NCBI GenBank assembly: GCA_002451435.1 | Contig: DKCF01000052.1 | Span: 1 to 9,389 of the forward strand | Reading direction: 5' to 3' | Origin: Bifidobacterium sp. UBA6881 | Lineage (GTDB): Bacteria; Actinomycetota; Actinomycetes; Actinomycetales; Bifidobacteriaceae | DNA length: 9,389 nt | Part shown: piece after piece, positions 1 to 7,000 of the stretch | Layout: the number at the start of each line of letters is the position of its first letter | Position numbering within the stretch: position 1 is the first letter of the stretch | Notes under the pieces: generated by a model | The model's input: the letters and a program-made list of their open reading frames with translations, nothing else | Databases searched by the model: none | Told to the model about the DNA's origin: nothing | Translations under genes and position numbers: made by a program

Positions 1-1155
1 GTGCATCGCCTTCTCCGTCTGCGTGCGCGAATCGACGATGGTCACCGCCTTCGCCGCCGAAACGATTACATCGCCAATCATCGGCTCCACATATGGCTCC
101 ACAGGGCCGTACACGCCTTCGGCGATCGCCTGCGAGCGCGTGCGCACCTGCGCCCGCTCCCCCAGCACGTCGCGCCAGCGTGCCGCGATGTCGTCGGGGT
201 TCTCACCGTCCTGCGCGTAGAGCATGACGCAGCGTGGTTCGCCGCCGACCTGTGCGACGCCTTGCGTCAGGCGTGGTTCCGAGGCGATATCGATGCAGTT
301 TTCCGGGTCGGCGGTGATCATGCCGTGATCCGCGACGATGACGATCAGCGTGCCTTTGGGTAGGCTGCGGCGGAGCAGGGCGAGCTGGGCGTCGATGCGC
401 TCGTAGGTGCCGATCCATTTGTCGGAGTCCCATCCGTAATTGTGCCCGACTTTGTCGGTGTCGCGCAGGTACACGTAGGTGAGTCCCGGTTTGCGTGCGG
501 CCTTGGCCGCTGCCATGATGCGGCGGCGCGGGTCTTCGTTGGAGATGTAGTCGCTGCCGCGCAGCGCCGATTGGGTCAGCGCGGAGTAGGCGAATTTGGG
601 CAGGCCCGAACTGGTGACGCGCACGTTTTGCGCGGCGAGCCGTTCGAAGATCGTGGGCTGCCGTTGCAGTTCCTGCGGTGGCATGGCGTTTCTGAACGCG
701 ATGAGCTGGCAGATTTCGCCGTTGCGAGGGTTGCGCTGCGTGTAGCCGGTCATGCCTGTGAGCCCGGGGCATGTTCCGGTGCCGAATGTGGCCATGGCCG
801 CGACGGTGGTGCTGGGCATGCATGTGGCGATCGGACGCTGGTTGACCGAATCGTTCATCAGCGAGCGCAGGTATGGCGCGTGCCCCAGCCTCATGTTGAG
901 GTTCCAGTATCCGAGGCCGTCAGCCAATACGACGACCGCGGAGGATGCGTCGGGGATGCCGAGCGCCGTCTGCAGGTGTTTCGGATCGGCATGCACCGCG
1001 GTCGGCATGGGATGTCCGATGGCGCTGGATACGGCCGGAAGCACGGAGGAGAGATGCAACGCGCCGCCTCTGGCGTGCGCGGGCGCGGTATCGCCGTACC
1101 TCGCCGGTGTGGTCATGGTCAGCAGCTCTTCAACTCCGGGTACTTCAACACTCAT
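1..1155 (-). CDS. Alkaline phosphatase superfamily protein (type I phosphodiesterase/nucleotide pyrophosphatase-like), 3' truncated by window
   Basis: An open minus-strand frame of 385 codons runs without a stop to base 1, so the C-terminus lies outside the window. Seen in the sequence: a metal-binding Asp in VVLADGLGYWN (D79), a PSTT motif at residues 114-117 supplying the likely Thr nucleophile, a DTDKVGH segment (D232/D234, H238) and VADHGM (D276, H277). These are the ordered metal and nucleophile motifs of the NPP/alkaline phosphatase superfamily, which uses two metal ions to hydrolyse phosphodiesters, pyrophosphates or phosphomonoesters. The last metal-binding His of the family normally lies near the C-terminus and would be off the window. 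There is no signal peptide or membrane segment, so it is probably cytoplasmic; the substrate is unknown. Start choice: ATG at 1155 has GGA four bases upstream. An in-frame ATG at 1164 follows a stop directly and lacks a ribosome site; ATG at 1116 is also possible. It is transcribed divergently from parC. Confidence 0.9.
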   Translation of the reverse strand, partial: MSVEVPGVEELLTMTTPARYGDTAPAHARGGALHLSSVLPAVSSAIGHPMPTAVHADPKHLQTALGIPDASSAVVVLADGLGYWNLNMRLGHAPYLRSLMNDSVNQRPIATCMPSTTVAAMATFGTGTCPGLTGMTGYTQRNPRNGEICQLIAFRNAMPPQELQRQPTIFERLAAQNVRVTSSGLPKFAYSALTQSALRGSDYISNEDPRRRIMAAAKAARKPGLTYVYLRDTDKVGHNYGWDSDKWIGTYERIDAQLALLRRSLPKGTLIVIVADHGMITADPENCIDIASEPRLTQGVAQVGGEPRCVMLYAQDGENPDDIAARWRDVLGERAQVRTRSQAIAEGVYGPVEPYVEPMIGDVIVSAAKAVTIVDSRTQTEKAMH

Positions 1156-1240
1156 GGTTTCCATTCAAGCACCGCGGCGGTACCGGCTGGTACCATTGCT
1201 TGGTTGATTACCATTACCTTTCCGTAAGGAGAATCACCGC
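1156..1240. promoter_or_regulatory. Divergent intergenic region between phosphatase gene and parC
   Basis: These 85 bases must hold promoters for both divergent genes. Two copies of the palindrome GGTACC lie at 1179-1184 and 1189-1194, separated by four bases, so they form a 6-N4-6 dyad. The heptamer TACCATT occurs at 1191-1197 and again at 1209-1215, and TGGT/ACCA arms at 1201-1213 enclose five bases. TACCAT preceded by TG at 1189 resembles a weak extended -10, but no good -35 hexamer is spaced correctly. The exact promoters cannot be assigned by eye. Confidence 0.45.
1226..1232 (+). promoter_or_regulatory. Ribosome binding site of parC
   Basis: AAGGAGA ends eight bases before the ATG at 1241. 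This is a strong Shine-Dalgarno match at good spacing, and it fixes the parC start at that ATG. Confidence 0.85.
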
Positions 1241-3925
1241 ATGGTGTCGCACCGCAGACCGGCAAAACCCGCCTATGACCCGCATACGGTCAAGGAGCAT
1301 ATCGTCGAAACGCCGTTGAACGAGGAGATGAGCAAATCGTTCCTCGAATACGCGTATTCGGTGATTTACGCCCGCGCTCTGCCCGATGCCAGGGATGGTC
1401 TGAAGCCGGTGCAGCGGCGCATCATCTATCAGATGGGCCAGATGAATCTGAACCCGGACCGCCCGTATATGAAATCGGCCCGTGTGGTCGGCGAGGTGAT
1501 GGGCAAGCTCCATCCGCATGGCGATTCCGCCATTTACGAGGCCATGGTGCGTTTGGCCCAGCCGTTCGCCATGCGACTGCCGTTGGTCGACGGCCATGGT
1601 AATTTCGGCTCGTTGGACGATGGTCCCGCGGCGTCGCGTTACACCGAGGCGCGCATGGCTTCGGCCGCGCTCGGCATGAACGCCGACATCGACGAGGACA
1701 CCGTCGATTTCACGCCGAATTACGACAACAAGCTTCAGGAGCCGACGGTGCTGCCCGCGGCGATTCCGAACCTGCTGGTCAATGGCGGCTCCGGCATCGC
1801 GGTCGGCATGGCGACGAACATGGCGACGCACAATGTCGGCGAGGTGGTGGCCGCGGCGAAGTACCTCATGCGCCATCCGGACGCCACGTTGGAGGAGCTG
1901 ATGCGTTATGTGCCCGGCCCCGACTGGCCCGGCGGCGGCGTGATCGTGGGCCGCGACGGCATTCGCGAGGCGTACGAGACGGGCCGGGGCGCGCTCACCA
2001 CACGATCGGTGACGCATGTCGAGAACGTGACCGCCCGCAAGAAGGCCATCGTCGTGACGGAGCTGCCGTTCATGGTGGGGCCGGAACGCGTGCTGGAGCG
2101 CATCTCCGAAGGCGTGAAGAACCACAAGCTGGAGGGCATCTCCGGCGCCATCGACCTGACCGATCGCCATAACGGCACGCGTCTGGTCATCGAGCTCAAG
2201 ACGGGCTTCGACCCGAACGCGGTTCTGGCGCAGCTGTTCAAGCACACGCCACTGCAGGACAACTTCACGATGAACAACGTGGCGCTGGTCAACGGGCGTC
2301 CGCACACCATGGGCCTGAAGGAGATGCTCGAGGTGTGGGTGGACCACCGTCGCACGGTGATCCGGCGCCGTAGCGGATTCCGCAAGAAGAAGGCCTTGGA
2401 GCGTCTGCATTTGGTGGAGGGCCTGCTGCTGGCCTTGGTGGACATCGACGAGGTGATCCAGGTGATCCGCTCGTCCGAGGATGCCGATGCCGCCAAGACG
2501 AAGCTCATGGCCGTGTTCGATCTGGACGAGATCCAGGCGCAGTACATCCTCGATCTTCGTCTGCGCCGACTGACGAAGATGAGCCGCATCGAATTGGAAT
2601 CCGAGCGCGACGACCTGCGTCGCCGCATCGAGGAGCTCGACCGTATTCTGGCTTCCGACAAGGTGCTGGACGATGTGGTGATCGACGAGATGGACGAGGC
2701 CGTCGCCAAGTACGGCTCGCCGCGTCGCACCGTGTTGCTGGACAAGGACGCGGACGGCGCGCTGACCCCGGTCGTCGCGCATGGCGATGACGAGGCGTCC
2801 TCCTCCGCGCTTGCGGCGGCGCGCGCGGCCGCGACCGTGTCTTCCGCGGCCGCGGATGTGGCGGCGGCCAAGAAGGCCGCGAAGAAGGCGGGCGAGGACA
2901 ATGTGGCCGCCACCGCCCTGCAGATCGACGACGAGCCCTGTGTGGTGATGCTTTCCGCCACGGGTCTGATCGCGCGCGCTCCGGAAAACGCCTTGGAGCG
3001 TTGGAGGAATCGTTCCGCTTCCGACAGGCGCGTGAGGGATGACCAGATCATCTCGATCTTCCGCACCACCACGCGTTCCTCGTATGGTCTGGTCACCTCC
3101 GCGGGGCGTCTGGTGCTGGCGCATGTCGTGGAATTGCCGGCGGTTCCGGCGGATGGCCCCTTGAACGTCGAAGGCGGTGTGAGGGCCGAAGAGTTCATCG
3201 GCATGACGGAGAGCACGGATCCCGTCGCATCGGAGCGTGTGGTCGCGGCCATCGCGATGCCGAACGCGAATGAGGACGGAAGCGACGCGTCCGCGGCTCC
3301 GTTGGCGTTGGGCACGCGCAACGGCGTGGTCAAGCGTTGGAACCGTGAATCGCCTACCACGATGGATTCGTGGAGCGTCATCGATCTGAAGGACGGTGAC
3401 GAGGTGCTGGCCGCGGGCGAGGCCACGGACCATGACCGGCTGGTGTTCGTGTCGACCGATTCCTCACTGCTGACGTTCGAGGCGAGGAACGTGCGTCCGC
3501 AGGGACGCACCGCCGGCGGCATGGCCGGCATTCGTCTGGCCGAGCAATGCCATGTGGCCGCGTTCGCCGTGGTTCCCGAAAAGGAAGTCGCTTGGGATTA
3601 TGAGGAAGGCGAGAACGGGCTGTTCTCCGCTTCCGGTGCGGTCGTGCTGACCGTCGCGGGCGATTCGGAGGCATTGGCGGGAACCGAGAACGGTTCGGCC
3701 AAGGTGACGCCTCTGGAGATGTACCCGACCAAGGGCCGCGGCACCGGCGGTGTGCGCTCCCAGCGCTTCCTCAAGGGCCAGAACACGCTGATCCGCGCGT
3801 TCGTGGGCTCGTATCCGCTCCGTGCCTCCACCCAGAGCGGCGCGGCCGTCGAGCTGCCGAAACCCGACATGCGTCGTGATGGTTCCGGCACCGATCTGGC
3901 GTCGCCGATCGCCGTCGTCGGCTGA
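1241..3925 (+). CDS. parC: DNA topoisomerase IV subunit A (ParC-type type IIA topoisomerase)
   Basis: Complete gene of 894 codons. The product is the DNA breakage-reunion subunit that works with ParE to decatenate and relax chromosomes. The N-terminal winged-helix/tower region covers about residues 30-500: LPDARDGLKPVQRR (47-60), the quinolone-determining helix HPHGDSAIYE (91-100; S96 and E100 are the unmutated drug-contact positions), and the active-site Tyr in RYTEAR (Y134). GSGIAVGMATN (183-193) and PRRTVLL follow. The C-terminal region (about 562-894) is a beta-pinwheel with blade-like repeats such as KGRGTGGVR. ParC is preferred over GyrA because the helix reads DSAIYEAMV rather than DSAVYDT, the next segment is VDGHGNFGS, and the canonical GyrA box is absent. 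A low-complexity Ala/Lys-rich linker at 519-550 joins the two parts. The residue two before the catalytic Tyr is Ser, where Met is usual. Transcription appears to end at the convergent hairpin 43 bases downstream. No parE lies in the window. Confidence 0.95.
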   Translation: MVSHRRPAKPAYDPHTVKEHIVETPLNEEMSKSFLEYAYSVIYARALPDARDGLKPVQRRIIYQMGQMNLNPDRPYMKSARVVGEVMGKLHPHGDSAIYEAMVRLAQPFAMRLPLVDGHGNFGSLDDGPAASRYTEARMASAALGMNADIDEDTVDFTPNYDNKLQEPTVLPAAIPNLLVNGGSGIAVGMATNMATHNVGEVVAAAKYLMRHPDATLEELMRYVPGPDWPGGGVIVGRDGIREAYETGRGALTTRSVTHVENVTARKKAIVVTELPFMVGPERVLERISEGVKNHKLEGISGAIDLTDRHNGTRLVIELKTGFDPNAVLAQLFKHTPLQDNFTMNNVALVNGRPHTMGLKEMLEVWVDHRRTVIRRRSGFRKKKALERLHLVEGLLLALVDIDEVIQVIRSSEDADAAKTKLMAVFDLDEIQAQYILDLRLRRLTKMSRIELESERDDLRRRIEELDRILASDKVLDDVVIDEMDEAVAKYGSPRRTVLLDKDADGALTPVVAHGDDEASSSALAAARAAATVSSAAADVAAAKKAAKKAGEDNVAATALQIDDEPCVVMLSATGLIARAPENALERWRNRSASDRRVRDDQIISIFRTTTRSSYGLVTSAGRLVLAHVVELPAVPADGPLNVEGGVRAEEFIGMTESTDPVASERVVAAIAMPNANEDGSDASAAPLALGTRNGVVKRWNRESPTTMDSWSVIDLKDGDEVLAAGEATDHDRLVFVSTDSSLLTFEARNVRPQGRTAGGMAGIRLAEQCHVAAFAVVPEKEVAWDYEEGENGLFSASGAVVLTVAGDSEALAGTENGSAKVTPLEMYPTKGRGTGGVRSQRFLKGQNTLIRAFVGSYPLRASTQSGAAVELPKPDMRRDGSGTDLASPIAVVG

Positions 3926-3968
3926 CCGCGGCCTGCGAAGGCATACCGGCAAGCGAACGAACAGAAAT

Positions 3969-4018
3969 ATACGCCAAGGCCGGACGCGCCGTTTCCGACG
4001 TGTCCGGCCTTGGCGTAT
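3969..4018. terminator. Bidirectional intrinsic terminator between convergent parC and lhr
   Basis: A 17-bp perfect inverted repeat has arms at 3969-3985 and 4002-4018 around a 16-base loop, whose edges may add a G-U and two more pairs. The stem is GC-rich in its middle and ends in A/T-rich bases. The plus strand leaves the stem with TATTTC and the minus strand with ATATTTC. The T tracts are short, but the position between two convergent stops (parC ends at 3925, lhr at 4096) fits a shared terminator. Nothing else of note is seen in 3926-4095. Confidence 0.85.
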
Positions 4019-4095
4019 TTCGGTGTTGCCGTCCCGCCTGCTCATGGCGACGGCGAGACGGCCATGGCCACCGGCACGGCGTCACCGGCGCAGGT

Positions 4096-7000
4096 TCATC
4101 GGTATAATCTCATGCCTTGGGGTGATTCGGTGAATCCGGCGGACTTCAGCAGCCGCATATACGCATTGCGCCGTTTCAATGATTCGCCGTTCATCTCGCT
4201 GAAGCTAACGCCGCCGGATCGTCGTTGCAACGCGTAGCCGAGTTCCGCGCATGATTGGCGCAACACGGTTTCATCCTCGGTGAAGCCTACGATTTTATGG
4301 CTTTTCGGCACGGCGAACAATGCCGGCGCGCCCTGCCTGAACACGATGATCGAGCCGCTCCGGCGCGCCGGTTTCATGAACCGTTGCTCCGGCCATGCGA
4401 TTGCCGCGCCGGTGAGATTCGCCGGATCCGTCGCGTCGAGCGCCACACAGGACCGGCTGTGCCCCTGATGGTCGTCACGCAACGCGTCGATCGTGTCCTT
4501 CCGCGCGAATTGCGCCGCGCCGAAGCCCTGCACGAACATGCCGCGGACGAGCATCCCATGCTCCTCCATGCGTTTGAGCACGGGGTACAATCCGGAAAAA
4601 CCTCCCGGAACGTCTTCCTTGTCAATCAGCGGCGCGGCGACGATGCCGTAGCGGTCCAGCAATGATTCGACCGACGCGATGCCCCGTTCCTCATTCCCCT
4701 GCGGCCTTTCCCGACCATGCGGCTCGTCGGATCCGACATCATTGGTTTCGCCGGACGCGGTTACGGCGGACCACAGCCCACCCATCGCGGCGGAGGTTCC
4801 CGTGCGCGTCCCCATACCGTCATGGGAGTGGAGGGAACGCCATCTTGGGACGACCGCATGCGGCGACGGGCGGAAAGCCGCGTCGCCCCGCGCCAACGCA
4901 CGCACCGGGGCGAAGGACCCATTGGTGATCTTTCCCCGCCACACCAAGGCCCATAACGCCTCTTCGAATTGGTTCTCGTCCCATGTGGGGAAAAGAATCT
5001 CCCCGGTATCGGGGTTCACCCGCACATCGGCATGCTGTTGCCATGCCTCTTGGGCGAGCGCGGAAAGCCGCCGCGCATGGAACGCTCCCCCATTGCGGAA
5101 GGCCGACAGCACCGCCTCCGGAACGGTGAGGCTTTCCGAATCGGACGGTTCGGACGATGCGGGACCGCCATATGCGGCGAGCAGCGGGGAATCTGCCGGA
5201 TGGAACGCGATGTCGCCCGCCTCCTTGGACGTGGTGCCGTTGTTCTTGCGTCCGACCCATACCACGTCGCCCGATGCGATAAGCTCGTCAAGCATGCTCG
5301 GATGGTAGTCCCGCACCCGAATTGGAAACACCGCGGACTCCCAGACGAACGCGTTGAGGAACACGCCTTCCAATTGCTCGATGACGCGCATGAGGCCGTC
5401 GACGCCCTCATACCGTTCCGCGCCGACTGGACCGACGCCCTGTCTGTCGAGCAGAAACGCCTGGTATGACTGCTGCGAAACCGGTTTGATGGCCTTGCGC
5501 GCTTTGGCGAGGGACAGTGTGCGGATGCGTCGGAACACATCGATGTACAGCCACTGCTGCCCCGGCTTCTCCGCGAGGAAATGCCCTTTGAGCAGCTTGC
5601 CCTTGGCGTCGAGCTCATCCAGCACATGCACCGCCCGAACCGCGTCGAGTCTTAATTCGTCGATCATCTCGTCGGCGGTGAACGGACCGTGGGTTTTGGC
5701 GTATCGGGTGATTCTGCCGGTGACATCGTCTTCCGGCAGGGTATTCCAGAAGGTTCTTCCACGAAGTTCGTCCGCGACCTGGGCAATGGCGGACTGGTCA
5801 AGCAGCGATGCCATGTCCGTGGTGCCGAGCAGCCGTTCCAGCACCTCCGGGTCCATGGACAGCAGTTGCGTGCTGCGTTCGGCCTGCGGCACGTCGTATT
5901 GGTACATCACCGATCCGACGAATCCGAACAGCATGTTCTCTGCGAACGGCGAAGGCGTTCCGGTCGTTGCCTCGTGCACGGCGATCGTTCCGGCATTGAG
6001 CCCCGACATGACGGTACGCAACGCGGGAAGGTCGTATACGTCCTGCAGGCATTCGCGCGCGGTTTCCAGCAGCAGGGGGAAGTTCCTGCAGGTGCGCGCC
6101 GCACTGAGCAGCTGCGAGGCACGCAGCCGCTGCTGCCATAGCGGCACACGGCGGCCGGGACTGGTTCTGGGAAGGAACAGCGAACGCGCCGCGCATTCCC
6201 GGAACCGTGCCATATACAGCACGCTTCCGCCGATCTGCGTCTCGATGACGCGTTGCATGTCGTCGACGTCGAACAGCAGTATGTCGGTGGCCCGCAGATT
6301 CTCATATCCGTCTGGCAGCCGCAACACGATGCCGTCGTCAGTGGCGTACGCCTGGGCGTCGAATCCGTACCGTCGCCTGATGCGTGCGGTGATGGCCAAC
6401 GCCCATGGTTCGTGCACGCGCCGCCCGTACGGCGAATGCAGGATGATGCGCCAATCGCCGCCTTCATCACGGCAACGTTCCAACACGAATGTTCGGTCGT
6501 TGGGTATCGTCCCGGTCGCCGCGCGTTGCTCCTCGAGCAGCCGTGTGAGGTTGCCGATGGCGTTGTCGTCGAGCCCGTCTTGTTTGAGCCGGTCCACCAT
6601 GGCGGCATGCAGATGGGGCGCGGGAACGTCATCCGTGGAATCCACGGCGGATGTCAATGCCTGACCGAGCTCACCGGCAAGGCGTCCTTGGATGAGGCCG
6701 AACCGGTAGTCGCGTCCGCTTTCGTCGCCGTGCCAGAACGGCAGCCGCGCGGTGCGGCCAGGCGCGGGCACCACGATCACGCGGTCTCTGGTGATCTCCT
6801 GTATCTGCCAGGTGGATGTGCCCAGGGTGATGACGTCTCCGACGCGTGATTCGTAGACCATCTCCTCGTCCAGCTCGCCGACTTTGCGCGGCCCGCTTCC
6901 GGCGTTTTCCTCGGGCAGCACCACCGTGTACATGCCGCGGTCGGGAATCGTGCCACCACTGGTGACCGCCAGACGTTGCGCTCCCGGACGCGCGGAGATC

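Noticed and set aside
442..1227. Plus-strand open frame (261 codons) opposite the phosphatase gene
   Set aside because: The minus-strand frame carries the ordered metal-binding and nucleophile motifs of the alkaline phosphatase superfamily, so this is antisense noise.
1214..3433. Long open frame (739 codons) on the minus strand opposite parC
   Set aside because: It is the shadow of a high-GC gene with strong codon bias. The product is rich in Arg, His and Gln with no recognisable domain, while the plus-strand frame has clear ParC motifs and a ribosome binding site.
1906..3531. Second minus-strand open frame (541 codons) opposite parC
   Set aside because: Ser/Arg-rich low-complexity product in another antisense frame of the same gene, with no motif and no ribosome site.
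1241..3925. Assignment as DNA gyrase subunit A (gyrA)
   Set aside because: The DSAIYEAMV helix, VDGHGNFGS segment and lack of a canonical GyrA box favour topoisomerase IV subunit A. Residual doubt remains without a tree.
3950..3965. GCGAACGAACAG near the parC 3' end as a second LexA half-site
   Set aside because: There is no GTTC arm at the right spacing, and it lies downstream of a gene next to a terminator.
5354..6664. Plus-strand open frame (436 codons) opposite the middle of lhr
   Set aside because: Ser/Arg-rich shadow frame without any family signature; the opposite strand encodes the Lhr-specific domains continuously.
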